A stretch of DNA of 64,000 bases from Dyella japonica A8 (GCF_000725385.1 NZ_CP008884.1:2480001-2544000); one strand, 5' to 3'. Shown: positions 41,808 through 51,179, numbered from the stretch's first letter. A program made the numbers and translations. The notes: generated from the letters alone by a model not told the origin.

Positions 41808-43367
41808 TCAGTGTGCCGGTCCGCCCGCCGAGCCGAACGGTGGCTTGGCCAGCCAGATCACCGGGATCAGCACGATGAACAGGACGGCGCACAGCAGGAA
41901 GATGTCATTCACTGCCAGGGTGAGGGCTTCCTTGTTCACCAACTGGTCCACCACCCCCAGCGCCTGGGTCTGTCCCAGGCCACCGTGCGTCAGCTGTCCC
42001 ACGACCTGCGTGGCGGGCTGGCTGGCGTTGGTCACGTTCTCGGTCAGCGTGGCGTGATGCAGGATGCCGCGGTGCTGCCACAGCGTCACCGTGACCGCAG
42101 TGGATACGCTGGAGCCCAGCGTGCGGAAGAAGTTGGCCAGGCCACTGGCGCTGGCGATCTCGCTGGCAGGGAGTCCCGACAGGTAGATCTGGTTGAGCGG
42201 GATGAAGAAGCAGGGGATGGCCACGCCCATCACGAAGCGCGGCAGCACCAGCGTGGAGAACGACGCGCCGCTGTCGAAGGTGGAGAACCAGTACGACGTG
42301 CTTGCGAACACCACGAAGGCGAACGTCACCACCGCGCGCAGTTCCAGCTTCTGCATGTTGCGGCCGATCACCGGCGACAGCAGGAAGGCGAGGATGCCCA
42401 CCGGCGCCGTGGCCAGGCCCGCCCATGTCGCCGTGTAGCCCAGCGTGGTCTGCAGCCACAGTGGGAACACCACGTTGATGCCGAAGAAGGCGAACATGCC
42501 CAACGACAGTGCGATGACACCGGCCGTGAAGTTGCGCTGCTTGAACAGGCTCAGGTCCACCACCGGGTGTTTGGCGTGCAGTTCCCACACCACCAGGAAG
42601 GTCAGGCAGACCAGCGCTATGATGCCCAGCGTGGCGATCAGCGGCGAGGCGAACCAGTCATGGTCGTTGCCGTTGTCCAGCATGAACTGCAGGCAGCCCA
42701 CGCCAGCGACCAGCAATACCAGGCCCACCACGTCGATGGGCGACTGGAACGTCTTGGTCTCGCGCTTGTGCAGCAGGGTCCAGGTGATCACACCCGCGAG
42801 CACGCCCACCGGCAGGTTGATGTAGAAGATCCACGGCCAGGAGAAGTTGTCCGTCAGCCAGCCGCCCAGGATGGGGCCGAAGATCGGCGCCACCACCACC
42901 GTCATGGCCCACAGCGCCAGCGCGATGCCCTGCTTGGCTTTCGGGTAGCTCGCCAGCAGCAGGGTGAGCGACAGCGCCACCATCGGGCCGGAACCGGCGC
43001 CCTGCATCAGGCGGGCGAACACCAGCATCGGCATCGAGGTGGCCAGGCCGCACATCATCGAGAAGACGACGAACAGGGCGACCGAGACGACGAAGGTCTT
43101 CACCTCGCCGAAGCGTCGCGCGATCCAGCCAGTGAGCGGCTGCATGATCGCGCTGGCCAGCGAGTACGAACTGATCGTCCAGGTGCCTTCGTTGGCGCTG
43201 ACGCCAAGGCTGCCCGCGATATGCGGCACGGCCACGTTGACGATGGTCATGTCCAGCACCTCCATGAAGGTGCTGAACGCGACCGCGATGGTCAACAGGA
43301 CCAGCGCGGTGCCGTGCAAAGGCGGCAAGCCTTCGGAGGTCTTTTCTTCGTTGGAATGGTCAGCCAT
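41808..43367 (-). CDS. emrB: MFS drug exporter of the DHA2 family (EmrB type)
   Basis: The 519-residue inner-membrane pump has 14 hydrophobic segments. The first contains FMEVLDMTIVNVAVPHIAGS, typical of the DHA2 family, and LMQGAGSGPMVALSLTLLL is the motif C-like helix. It is the last gene of marR-OMF-emrA-emrB and provides the proton-driven pump of the tripartite complex. Spacing to emrA is about 21 bp. Ribosome site weak. Confidence 0.96.
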   Translation of the reverse strand: MADHSNEEKTSEGLPPLHGTALVLLTIAVAFSTFMEVLDMTIVNVAVPHIAGSLGVSANEGTWTISSYSLASAIMQPLTGWIARRFGEVKTFVVSVALFVVFSMMCGLATSMPMLVFARLMQGAGSGPMVALSLTLLLASYPKAKQGIALALWAMTVVVAPIFGPILGGWLTDNFSWPWIFYINLPVGVLAGVITWTLLHKRETKTFQSPIDVVGLVLLVAGVGCLQFMLDNGNDHDWFASPLIATLGIIALVCLTFLVVWELHAKHPVVDLSLFKQRNFTAGVIALSLGMFAFFGINVVFPLWLQTTLGYTATWAGLATAPVGILAFLLSPVIGRNMQKLELRAVVTFAFVVFASTSYWFSTFDSGASFSTLVLPRFVMGVAIPCFFIPLNQIYLSGLPASEIASASGLANFFRTLGSSVSTAVTVTLWQHRGILHHATLTENVTNASQPATQVVGQLTHGGLGQTQALGVVDQLVNKEALTLAVNDIFLLCAVLFIVLIPVIWLAKPPFGSAGGPAH

Positions 43368-43388
43368 GGCGGCGCGCCCGTCGTCTCG

Positions 43389-44591
43389 TCAGTTTGCGTC
43401 GCGCGGGCTGAGGTTGGCCCTGATGATCTTCTCGGCCTCTTCGTCGGCCTTGCTGGCCATCTGGTCGTACACCGTGGTCTGCGCCACGGGCTGGCCGTTG
43501 CCGGGAGCGGCGTTCATCGGGCCCTTGTCGTTGGTGATGTCGACGGTGACGTCGGTGGACAGGCCCACGCGCAGCGGATGATCGTCGAGCTCCTTGTCGT
43601 CCAGCGCGATACGCACCGGCACGCGCTGCACCACCTTGATCCAGTTGCCCGTGGCGTTCTGCGCCGGAAGCAGCGAGAACACGCTGCCCGTGCCGGCGCC
43701 CAGGCCGATCACCTTACCGTGGAATTCGACGCTGCCGCCGTAGACGTCGGCTTCGATCTTGGCCGGCTGGCCCACGCGGATCTTGCGCAGCTGGTTTTCC
43801 TTGAAGTTGGCATCGACCCACAGGTTGTGCAGCGGCACTACCGTCATCAGCTGCTGGCCCGGCTGCACACTGTTGCCCACCTGCACGCTGCGCTGGGCGA
43901 CATAGCCCGTCACCGGCGCGTAGATGTTGTTGCGCTGCGCGGCGATCCAGGCGGCGCGGAAATTCGCGCGGGCCTGCACCACCGACGGGTTGTTCGCGAT
44001 GACGGTGCCTTCGATGGCGGCATGCGCGGCATACGCCTGGGCCTGCGCCGAATCAAGCGAGGCCTGTGCCTGGTCGACGGTGTCGCGCAGGTGCTGCACG
44101 GTTTCCGGTGCTTCCGCCTGGGCGGCGATCAGCGGGGCGCGACGGGCAAGATCGGCCTGGGCCTTCTTCAGGTCCACCTTGGCCTTGGCCACCTGGGCGT
44201 CTGCGCTGGTGGCCGAATCGGTCTGCTGGCGTACCTGGCGCACGGCCTGGCCGAGCGTGCTGCTGGCCTGCTGCAGGCGGACGTCGGCATCGGTGTTGTC
44301 GAACTTCACCAGGATCTGGCCGGCTTCCACGCGCTGCGTGTCGTCGGCGAGGATGGCCACCACGGTGCCCGGCACCTGGGCGGAGATCGCCACCTGGTTG
44401 CCGCCCACGTAGGCGTTGTCGGTGGTTTCGCGGGTGGAGAACACGAACAGCCACAGCAGTACCCATGCCGCCACGGCGGCAAGGAACACAAGGGTAACGA
44501 TCAGCAGCGCACGACGGCGCTTGGCCGGATCCTTGGCGGCCATGCCGCTGTCATTGCCGTTCTTGTTGACGGCGGATTCAGTGGCGCTCAT
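43389..44591 (-). CDS. emrA: Membrane fusion protein (EmrA type)
   Basis: The 400-residue adaptor has a cytoplasmic head, a membrane anchor (ALLIVTLVFLAAVAAWVLLW, about 29-48) and a periplasmic HlyD body. The biotinyl-lipoyl half is at VGGNQVAISAQVPGTVVAIL, the coiled-coil hairpin at about 110-230, and the second half at NIYAPVTGYVAQRSVQVGNS. It bridges EmrB to the outer-membrane channel. The start overlaps the end of the outer-membrane factor gene by 14 bp, and GGAGA precedes it. Confidence 0.96.
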   Translation of the reverse strand: MSATESAVNKNGNDSGMAAKDPAKRRRALLIVTLVFLAAVAAWVLLWLFVFSTRETTDNAYVGGNQVAISAQVPGTVVAILADDTQRVEAGQILVKFDNTDADVRLQQASSTLGQAVRQVRQQTDSATSADAQVAKAKVDLKKAQADLARRAPLIAAQAEAPETVQHLRDTVDQAQASLDSAQAQAYAAHAAIEGTVIANNPSVVQARANFRAAWIAAQRNNIYAPVTGYVAQRSVQVGNSVQPGQQLMTVVPLHNLWVDANFKENQLRKIRVGQPAKIEADVYGGSVEFHGKVIGLGAGTGSVFSLLPAQNATGNWIKVVQRVPVRIALDDKELDDHPLRVGLSTDVTVDITNDKGPMNAAPGNGQPVAQTTVYDQMASKADEEAEKIIRANLSPRDAN

Positions 44592-46083
44592 TCGGGGCGT
44601 CTCCGGAAAGGTTCAAAGGGGAAGAGGGGCGGTCGCTGGAAGCCTGCGCCGGCAGGCTGGCGCGGTAGCCGCCACCCAGGGCCTTGATCAGCGAGATATC
44701 GGTGGACAGGGCCTGCGCCTGCAGGCTCACGTCGTTGTCCTGCTGCTGCAGCAACTGCACCTGTGCGCCCAGTGTTTCGCGGCGATCGGTCACGCCGCGT
44801 TGCACGCGCGATTGCGCGGTGGCGAGCAATTGCTGATTGGCGGCGATCTCGCGGGCCTGTTCCTTGCGGCGGCCTTCGATCTGGTCGGCGGTGAGGCTTT
44901 GCGTGGCGACGTCACGGGCCGCGCTGAGCACCGTGCTGTTGTACTGCGCCACGGCGGCATCGAGCTGCGCCTTGCTGACGCCGTAGTTCGCTTCCAGCAG
45001 CCCGCCGGTGAAAATCGGCAGGTGAAGTGCAGGCGCCAGGCTGAACACGCGGCTGCCGGCGTTGAACATCTTGTCGAGATCGATGCTCGACAGGCCGGCC
45101 ATCGCGCTGATGCTGATATCCGGATAGAACTGCGCGCGCGCCACGTCGGTTTGACGCAGTGCGGCTTCGACCTGCCACAGGCTGGCGGCAATGTCGGGGC
45201 GACGGGCGATCAGGTCCACGCCCACGTTGTCGGGCAGGCCGGTGGTGACAGCGGGCAGCGGGCGCGGCTGCAGCGTCGGCAGCTGGGCGGGGGATACGCC
45301 GCACAGGCTGGCGAGCGCGGCCTGGCGAATGCGGGCGGAGCTTTCGATGGCCACCAGCGTCTGGCGTGCGGACGCCGTCTGTGCCCTGGCCGACAGGAGC
45401 GTGTCCGGGCGGTCGACGCCTTGCTTCACGCGCAACGCCGCGATCTGCTCCAACTGCTCGGCCGTCTGCACGGCCTGTCTGGCGAGGGTGATGCGCGACT
45501 GGTCGGCGAGCCAGCCGAAGTAGGTGTCGGCGACGTTGGTCTGGATGGCGAGGGCCGCGGCACTGCTCTGTGCCTCGGCGGCGTGCGCCTGGTCCACGGC
45601 GCCTTCGATGGTGTTGCGCTTCTTGCCCCAGAAGTCGAAGTCGTACTGCGCCTGCACGCCAAGGTCACCCTGGTTGTACCAGGTGAAACCGAGGAATTTC
45701 GGCGGAATCAGGCCGGTTTCGCTCAGGCGCTGGCGCTCGACCTGTGCGCTGCCGCTGACGCTGAGTCCGGCCTGCGCGGTGGCCGCGCGAATGGACTGCT
45801 GCGCGGAATCCACGCGTGAGCGCGCCTGCTGCAGGTCAGGCGAGCCTTGCATCGCCAGTTCGACGAGTTCGTTGAGCTGCGGATCGTTGTATGACTTCCA
45901 CCACGCCGTGTCGGGCCAGCCGGCGCGTTGGCCCGTGTCGAGGCCGGCGAGAGGCACGTCATCGCGGATGGGTGGCCGGTTCAGCTTGGCCGGAATGGAG
46001 CAGCCCGCCACGGCGATGGCGACGGCGCAGGCAAGCAGCGCGCGACGGCCGGGTCCGTGGCGGAAAGAGCGGAGTGAGGTCAT
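44578..46083 (-). CDS. Outer-membrane efflux lipoprotein (NodT/TolC family)
   Basis: The 501-residue channel has a lipoprotein signal with AVAGC (Cys28). Two TolC-like repeats are seen: about residues 70-260 with LNELVELAMQGSPDLQQARS and 270-480 with VDLIARRPDIAASLWQVEAA, each with long amphipathic helices for the trimeric tunnel. FSLAPALHLPIFTGGLLEAN is a family signature. It completes the EmrAB pump. Start at 46083 overlaps the marR stop. Confidence 0.95.
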   Translation of the reverse strand: MTSLRSFRHGPGRRALLACAVAIAVAGCSIPAKLNRPPIRDDVPLAGLDTGQRAGWPDTAWWKSYNDPQLNELVELAMQGSPDLQQARSRVDSAQQSIRAATAQAGLSVSGSAQVERQRLSETGLIPPKFLGFTWYNQGDLGVQAQYDFDFWGKKRNTIEGAVDQAHAAEAQSSAAALAIQTNVADTYFGWLADQSRITLARQAVQTAEQLEQIAALRVKQGVDRPDTLLSARAQTASARQTLVAIESSARIRQAALASLCGVSPAQLPTLQPRPLPAVTTGLPDNVGVDLIARRPDIAASLWQVEAALRQTDVARAQFYPDISISAMAGLSSIDLDKMFNAGSRVFSLAPALHLPIFTGGLLEANYGVSKAQLDAAVAQYNSTVLSAARDVATQSLTADQIEGRRKEQAREIAANQQLLATAQSRVQRGVTDRRETLGAQVQLLQQQDNDVSLQAQALSTDISLIKALGGGYRASLPAQASSDRPSSPLNLSGDAPNERH

Positions 46084-46607
46084 GGACGGGCGTCCGGCTG
46101 GGTGAGCGAGTCGATGTTGACGGCGATCTGGCGAAGCAGTCGGTCGAGCGCGCGCTTGTCGGTCGCGCTGAGCGTGGCGAAGGCACGGTGAACGTTGGGA
46201 AACAGTGGCGGGAGGATCTTGCGTACCAGCCGCTTTCCCGCAGGCGTGATGCTCAGCACGATGCGGCGGCGATCTTCGGCGCTGGTGGCGCGCGTGATCA
46301 GGCCTGCCTTCACCAGTACGTTCGCAATGCGCGTCATGTTGGTGGCGCTTTGCTGCGCGTATTCGCACAGCTCGCTGGGCGTCGCGCTGCCGGAGGGGCT
46401 GCTGTAGATCATCATCAGCGTGCGGAAATCGCTGTCGTTCAGGCCATGAGGCTTGAGATTGCGCTCCAGCTCACCGAGCAGGGTTCCCCCCACCAGCAGC
46501 AGCAGGCGCGTGAGCACGACTTCCTGGACGGGAAGGTCAGGGAAGATCTCTCCCACACGGCCAATTCCCTCGTCCATGTGGGCGAGGCACTCGGGCATCC
46601 GCTTCAT
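46080..46607 (-). CDS. MarR-family transcriptional regulator
   Basis: The 175-residue winged-helix repressor has DNA-binding region ATPSELCEYAQQSATNMTRI and the wing SAEDRRRIVLSITPAGKRLV. Dimerisation helices flank it. It heads the efflux operon and overlaps the channel gene by 4 bp, as in emrR-emrAB. Upstream, ATTTCACCA and ATTTCGCCA (46609-46632) form a 9-bp near-direct repeat, and TTCAC/GTGAA a loose dyad, a candidate operator. Inducer unknown. Confidence 0.92.
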   Translation of the reverse strand: MKRMPECLAHMDEGIGRVGEIFPDLPVQEVVLTRLLLLVGGTLLGELERNLKPHGLNDSDFRTLMMIYSSPSGSATPSELCEYAQQSATNMTRIANVLVKAGLITRATSAEDRRRIVLSITPAGKRLVRKILPPLFPNVHRAFATLSATDKRALDRLLRQIAVNIDSLTQPDARP

Positions 46608-46672
46608 TTCACCAAAGGATATTTCGCCAGTGAAGTATTTAGTCTAGCGCCGGCCGTGTTCGGGCCGCAACC

Positions 46673-47440
46673 TTAGGGAAGCTGGAACAATTGCCTGGCG
46701 TTGTGGGTGGTGGCCTGTGCGATGGACTCGGGGCTTTCGCCACGCAGCTGCGAGATGGTCTGCAGCACTTCGACGATAAAGGCCGGTTCATTGCGTTCGC
46801 CGCGATGGCAGGCGCCCGGCTGGTCCGGTGCGTCTGTCTCCAGTAGCAATCGTTCGATGGGCATGGTCGCGACGATGTGGCGGAGACGTTGGGCGCGCTC
46901 ATACGTCACCGGGCCACCAATGCCCAGGTGGAAACCCATGCTCCATAACTGCTCGGCCTGCTGCAGGCTGCCGGAGAAGCTGTGCACCACGCCGCGCAGG
47001 CCGCCGATGCGGCGCATGGTGGAGGTGACTTCATCCATGGCGCGCCGCGCGTGCACGATCACGGGAAGGTCGAAATCGCGGGCGATGTGCAGCTGCTTCT
47101 GGAAGTATTCCCGCTGACGTTCGACATCGAGCTCGGGCAGGAAATAGTCCAGGCCGATCTCGCCGACGGCGACGGTGCGGTGGGTCTCCAGCCACGTCCT
47201 GAGCTCATCGAGGTGCTCGGACCGGTGCTGGTCGATGTAGATCGGGTGCATGCCGTAGGCCGGGTGGGCGTCGGCATGCGCGTCGCAGAGTGCGGTGATC
47301 CGCGGCCAGGAAGCCCGGTCGATGGCGGGCACCACGATATGCCGGACGCCAGCCTCCCTGGCGCGCTCGAACATGGCCGGCCGGTCGGGCGCGAAGCTCG
47401 CATCATCGAGGTGCGCGTGGCTGTCGGTGAGTTCGAGCAC
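46673..47440 (-). CDS. TatD-family metal-dependent hydrolase
   Basis: The 255-residue TIM-barrel protein has metal ligands at DSHAHLDD (His8 and His10), GEIGLDYF (Glu near 93) and VHARRAMDEV/HSFSGS, with ETDAPDQPG near 205. TatD-like enzymes act as 3'-5' DNA or RNA exonucleases or D-amino-acyl hydrolases. The ORF starts with GTG at 47440. It stands alone, divergent from the glycine-zipper lipoprotein genes. Confidence 0.94.
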   Translation of the reverse strand: MLELTDSHAHLDDASFAPDRPAMFERAREAGVRHIVVPAIDRASWPRITALCDAHADAHPAYGMHPIYIDQHRSEHLDELRTWLETHRTVAVGEIGLDYFLPELDVERQREYFQKQLHIARDFDLPVIVHARRAMDEVTSTMRRIGGLRGVVHSFSGSLQQAEQLWSMGFHLGIGGPVTYERAQRLRHIVATMPIERLLLETDAPDQPGACHRGERNEPAFIVEVLQTISQLRGESPESIAQATTHNARQLFQLP

Positions 47441-47581
47441 AGTATTAGGCGTCCTGAATTTGAAAAAATGGCTGGCTTCGATCTAAGCGAATATTCAGTG
47501 ATACAGAGGTTCAATATTTGTGCTGGGATCGAACTCAAGCACGGAGCGGGGGCGCTCCGCAGGTCCAGACAGGAGAGCATT

Positions 47582-48163
47582 ATGAACAGGTTGGTCGTTT
47601 CGGCGCTGCATATCGGTTTCGCCGGCGTATTGGTATTTGGTCTTTCGGCGTGCAACAAGGACGCCAATGCCGACGGTGGCGTAGGCGCCATGGCGCAGCA
47701 GGGGGCTTCCAACGGAGCCAAGTACGCGCGCGTCGTGAGCGTGACCCCTGTCCGCGATGCCGCGACCGCACCGCAGCAGGTGTGTCATGACGAGGTCGTG
47801 ACCACGCACAAGCCGGTGCAGGACACGCACCAGATCGCAGGCACGGCCATTGGTGCCGTGGCCGGCGGCCTGCTGGGTAACCAGATCGGCGGCGGCAAGG
47901 GTCGTACGCTGGCGACGGTTGCCGGCGCCGTTGGCGGTGGCTATGCGGGCCACGAGATCCAGAAGAACCATCAGGCAAACGCCACGCAGCAGAGCACCCA
48001 GCGTCACTGCGAAACGGTGCAGGGCAACGGTGGCGACAAGGTGGTGGCGTACGACGTGACATACGAGTACAACGGTGTGACCCGCACGGTGCGCATGGAT
48101 CACGATCCGGGCGACAGGCTGCAGGTACAGGAAGGAGTGGTAGCCGTTTCTGACGCTCACTGA
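47582..48163 (+). CDS. Glycine-zipper 2TM lipoprotein, first of a pair
   Basis: The 193-residue protein has a lipobox LSAC (Cys24) and a glycine zipper (TAIGAVAGGLLGNQIGGGKG, then TLATVAGAVGGGYAGHEI) at about 95-135. Cys appear at VCHDE and HCETV and could form a disulfide. A beta-rich C-terminus follows. It fits the SlyB/17-kDa surface antigen group that supports outer-membrane integrity. AGGAG lies 7 bp before the ATG. It is 11 bp from its paralogue. Confidence 0.9.
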   Translation: MNRLVVSALHIGFAGVLVFGLSACNKDANADGGVGAMAQQGASNGAKYARVVSVTPVRDAATAPQQVCHDEVVTTHKPVQDTHQIAGTAIGAVAGGLLGNQIGGGKGRTLATVAGAVGGGYAGHEIQKNHQANATQQSTQRHCETVQGNGGDKVVAYDVTYEYNGVTRTVRMDHDPGDRLQVQEGVVAVSDAH

Positions 48164-48174
48164 GGATTCACGCC

Positions 48175-48627
48175 ATGGATACACTGCTTAGACGTTTGGC
48201 TGTCGTTGGACTGTTTTCCGCTGTAGCGCTTCTTTCAGGATGTGAGACGCCACCGCAACGGCAAGTGGTTTACAGCGGTGCATCCAATCGTTGCGAGCAG
48301 TGTGGCGTGGTCAGTGATGTGCGCCAGATCCAGACGCAGAAGGAAGCCTCGCCGCTCGGCATGGTCATTGGCGGCATCGCCGGTGGCGTGATCGGCAACC
48401 AGTTCGGTGGCGGCAGCGGCAAGGCGCTCACGACGGTTGCCGGCGCAGTGGCTGGTGGTGCGATCGGCAACCAGGTCGGCAAGAACTCCGGTGGCCCGGA
48501 CATTGCGTACCAGGTGACGATCAAGCTGGACGATGGCCGCTACGCAACGGTGACGCAGGCGGCTGATCCGCAGGTTCGCCCGGGCGACTACGTGCAGATT
48601 CGCAACAACCTCGTCTATCGTCTCTGA
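48175..48627 (+). CDS. Glycine-zipper 2TM lipoprotein, second of a pair
   Basis: The 150-residue paralogue has lipobox LSGC (Cys23) and a glycine zipper (VIGGIAGGVIGNQFGGGSGK, then TTVAGAVAGGAIGNQVG). A CEQCG pair precedes it. The C-terminal beta part (YQVTIKLDDGRYATVTQAAD) is like SlyB proteins. It is co-transcribed with the first and ends in a strong terminator. Probable outer-membrane lipoprotein of envelope stress type; function inferred only. Confidence 0.9.
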   Translation: MDTLLRRLAVVGLFSAVALLSGCETPPQRQVVYSGASNRCEQCGVVSDVRQIQTQKEASPLGMVIGGIAGGVIGNQFGGGSGKALTTVAGAVAGGAIGNQVGKNSGGPDIAYQVTIKLDDGRYATVTQAADPQVRPGDYVQIRNNLVYRL

Positions 48628-48653
48628 CAAATAGACGTTTGGACGTCCAAATG

Positions 48654-48679
48654 AAAAGGCCCTCGCGAGAGGGCCTTTT
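48654..48679. terminator. Bidirectional terminator
   Basis: AAAAGGCCCTC and GAGGGCCTTTT form an 11-bp stem with a GCGA tetraloop, followed by a T-run. It serves the lipoprotein pair and, in the opposite direction, the SleB-like gene. Confidence 0.92.
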
Positions 48680-48705
48680 TTATTTCCGGGGATGATTGGT
48701 GTGGG

Positions 48706-49140
48706 TTAGTTGTTGACCACGTAGAACGCATGTTCACCGATGGTCTTGACCCGCTTGGTCGACCAGGTTGGCGTCACGGCGAGCGTGGCGAATGCATCCG
48801 CGCGCGGTACGTATACCGTGCGCTCTCCCTGCGGCAGGCTCCAGTTGCTGATCGAGTCGCCAGCAATCTTCCACGCCTTGGTCCAGGAGTTGAGGTCGGT
48901 CACTTCGAAATTGCTCGCGGTTGTCGTCAGTGCAAACTGACGCGGGGAGGTCACGACCTCACAAACGCTGTCGCCCCAGGTGCCGCGATCGCGGCGACGC
49001 ATGGCAACTTCCGCCACGGCGTATTGGCCGATGGTGGACTCACTGCGTGCCTCGAGATAAACCGTCGTGGCCAGGCAGGTCTGGTCCGCGAGGGGCTGGG
49101 GCAGCACGGACGCTAGCCACAACAGCATCGAAAGTTTCAT
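48706..49140 (-). CDS. Cell wall hydrolase, SleB-like
   Basis: The 144-residue protein has a short signal peptide (residues 1-18) and a Hydrolase_2/SleB core: CLATTVYLEARSESTIGQYA, then VAEVAMRRRDRGTWGDSVCE and PRQFAL. The acid Glu in YLEAR is the likely catalytic residue for lytic or amidase action on peptidoglycan. GGAGG precedes the ATG. It is shorter than spore SleB, with no peptidoglycan-binding domain, so it may act in the periplasm. Confidence 0.88.
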   Translation of the reverse strand: MKLSMLLWLASVLPQPLADQTCLATTVYLEARSESTIGQYAVAEVAMRRRDRGTWGDSVCEVVTSPRQFALTTTASNFEVTDLNSWTKAWKIAGDSISNWSLPQGERTVYVPRADAFATLAVTPTWSTKRVKTIGEHAFYVVNN

Positions 49141-49601
49141 TGTCTGCCTCCAACGTGCTGTACGCGCGAGGTCGATGCTGCTGACTTCACGCGCCGTTGC
49201 GGTGGACGGGCGGGCAGGCCGTTCCACCTGGATTGATCGCCGCGACCGAAACTTGTGGTCAGGCGGTTTGCCACGGGATTGTGGCCAGTCGAGCGGCTGA
49301 TCCGGTGCCACTCAAAACGTGTTGTGCTGCAAGGGCATTGCTCGGGTACTAAACGACCTCGTGCCTGCAACTTCTGACCGCGCATGGGGCGGTATGTACA
49401 CCGGCATTTCTGCCGGGTCGCGCCGATCCGGACCCCTCCGGTTCGTCGCGTATGTCGACACCCTCGGGCAGTGGGGCGTCGTCGAATTGGTTGGCGGAGC
49501 CTAGTGGCCAGTTTCCGATCTGGCAAGTGCCTGGCAGTTCAGGTTCACGCCTCGCTCACATTGTCATCTTGATCGTGAATCCTTGCGCAACGCCGTTTTC
49601 A
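49141..49601. other. Intergenic region between the SleB-like gene and ygfZ
   Basis: About 460 bp. Short ORFs on both strands have no ribosome sites and no recognisable family. I see no repeat or structured RNA. Confidence 0.4.
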
Positions 49602-50402
49602 TCATGCGGGCCAGCTCTCCGTGACGCGCAGGGAGACGCCTTCATCGGTGTCTAGATCCGACGTGTTTTCGATCGCACTCACCAGACCATCGTCTATGAC
49701 GGCGAGAGCGATAACGGTTGCATCATCGGTCACGACATCGAGCAACTGGATGCCGTTTTCGCCGTTACGGTGCAGCACGGTGCCTTCGGTTACGTGCTGC
49801 GACAATACGACGCAATGCATATGTCGCTTGAGTCCGCCGCGGTAGTGCAAGCGTGCCACGATCTCCTGGCCGGGATAGCAGCCTTTGTCGAAGGCGACGG
49901 CCTCAAGTCGTTCAAGCGAGAGGGATTGCGGCAGCAGCTTGCCTGGCACGTCATGCGGCAGCCACGGCCAGCCCATGCGAACTTGCGGCAGTCGCCATGC
50001 GTCATCCGGCTGCGTTGTCCCGACGGTCATGCTGTGATCGCCGCAACCGAACACGTAGGCATCGCCTTCACGATGGACAGCGTAAGTCTCGACCGCCGGC
50101 CCGGCACCAAGGGAGCGGGGTTCGGGCACGCTGAGCTTGACCTTGGAACGGAAGGCAAAGCGCTGCAGCGATTGCGCCATGGCGGCAGCATCGCCGCCGC
50201 GCAGCAGCAATAGCAGGGTGTCGTCGGCAAGTCGTGCAAGGTGGAACAGGGTGAGCACACGGCCCTGCGCGTCGAGCCATGCGCCGAATTGCCATCGGCC
50301 GACCCCGAGCGACTGGACGTTGCTGCTGAACTGGGCCTGCGCGAACGCAGTGGCGTCGGCGCCTTCGAGCAGAAGGATCTGGGCGGGGTGATCTGTCGTC
50401 AT
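49602..50402 (-). CDS. ygfZ: Folate-binding YgfZ/IbaG57-type Fe-S protein maintenance factor
   Basis: The 266-residue protein belongs to the YgfZ/GcvT-like family, which supports iron-sulfur enzymes under oxidative conditions. The signature KGCYPGQEIVARLHYRGGLK holds the key Cys175. The N-terminal half has the tripartite folate-binding fold (FAQAQFSSNVQSL, GRVLTLFHLARLADD). The ATG at 50402 has a poor ribosome site; longer in-frame sequence is not family-like. It is divergent from the succinate dehydrogenase locus, whose SdhB has three iron-sulfur clusters. Confidence 0.92.
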   Translation of the reverse strand: MTTDHPAQILLLEGADATAFAQAQFSSNVQSLGVGRWQFGAWLDAQGRVLTLFHLARLADDTLLLLLRGGDAAAMAQSLQRFAFRSKVKLSVPEPRSLGAGPAVETYAVHREGDAYVFGCGDHSMTVGTTQPDDAWRLPQVRMGWPWLPHDVPGKLLPQSLSLERLEAVAFDKGCYPGQEIVARLHYRGGLKRHMHCVVLSQHVTEGTVLHRNGENGIQLLDVVTDDATVIALAVIDDGLVSAIENTSDLDTDEGVSLRVTESWPA

Positions 50403-50530
50403 AGGGGAGCGAGGTAAGGGCTGGGGGCGGGAGATGCAAGGTCTGGCGACCCTACTGGCAGACCCGCGCACCGCCGTCAAGGTTGTGCTGCATTAACGCA
50501 GGTATTACGCTTTTACGGCTTTCAAACACC

Positions 50531-50698
50531 ATGTCCGATACGTCCTCCCAAACCGAGTCCAAGCCCGCTTCCGCTCCTGCGGAACAGGCGCCCGTGCCTG
50601 CCGCTCCGGCAGCGGGAAAGACTTCGTCGGAGAAACCGGCCCCGGATCCCACCCGCTACGGCGATTGGGAAAAGAACGGGCGCTGTATCGACTTCTGA
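50531..50698 (+). CDS. DUF1674 protein, SDHAF4-like succinate dehydrogenase assembly factor
   Basis: The 55-residue protein has a disordered Pro/Ala/Ser N-terminus and the conserved C-terminal DPTRYGDWEKNGRCIDF that defines DUF1674, the bacterial form of SDHAF4. SDHAF4 in mitochondria binds flavinated SdhA. The next gene is sdhC, 85 bp away, so the role is supported by context. It starts at ATG 50531. Few gammaproteobacteria are known to me with this gene. Confidence 0.85.
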   Translation: MSDTSSQTESKPASAPAEQAPVPAAPAAGKTSSEKPAPDPTRYGDWEKNGRCIDF

Positions 50699-50783
50699 TC
50701 GCGCCGCGCCGGCTCCGCGCCGGCGTCGTCGGGTAAGGGAAGGGCGGTATAGGGCATCAGCGATTCCACCCAGGATAGCCGCC

Positions 50784-51179
50784 ATGGCAGACACGCAACG
50801 ACCGCTCTCTCCCCACATGGGCATATATAAGTGGCAAGTGCAGATGGTGACCTCCATCGTGCACCGCGCTACCGGCATTGCCCTTTCCGTCGGAACCCTG
50901 CTCGTGCTGTGGGGGGTGTTGTCCCTCGCCAGCGGCGAAGACAGCTATAACCAGTTCAAGACCTGCATCGGCAGCCCGATTGGTCTGGTGCTGCTGTTCG
51001 GGTGGTCCTGGTCACTCTTCTATCATCTGTGTAACGGCATCCGTCACCTGTTCCAGGATGGCGGCATGGGCTACGCCATCCCGCAGTTCGTCCGTTCCAG
51101 TTGGCTCACGATCATCGGCAGCATTGTGCTGACCGTCATCGTGTGGGCTTACGTGTTCACCTGTGGAGGTGCTGCATGA
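50784..51179 (+). CDS. sdhC: Succinate dehydrogenase cytochrome b556 subunit
   Basis: The 131-residue membrane anchor has three helices. HRATGIALSVGTLLVLWG contains the quinone-site residues, and the heme ligand His is in HLCNGIRHLFQD. It starts with RPLSPHMGIYKWQVQMVTSI, matching SdhC. AGGA precedes the ATG. The stop overlaps the sdhD start. Confidence 0.96.
   Translation: MADTQRPLSPHMGIYKWQVQMVTSIVHRATGIALSVGTLLVLWGVLSLASGEDSYNQFKTCIGSPIGLVLLFGWSWSLFYHLCNGIRHLFQDGGMGYAIPQFVRSSWLTIIGSIVLTVIVWAYVFTCGGAA

Noticed and set aside
41106..44687. 1193-residue plus-strand ORF opposite phaR, emrB and emrA
   Set aside because: His/Arg/Gln-rich shadow frame of GC-rich genes on the minus strand; no ribosome site or domain.
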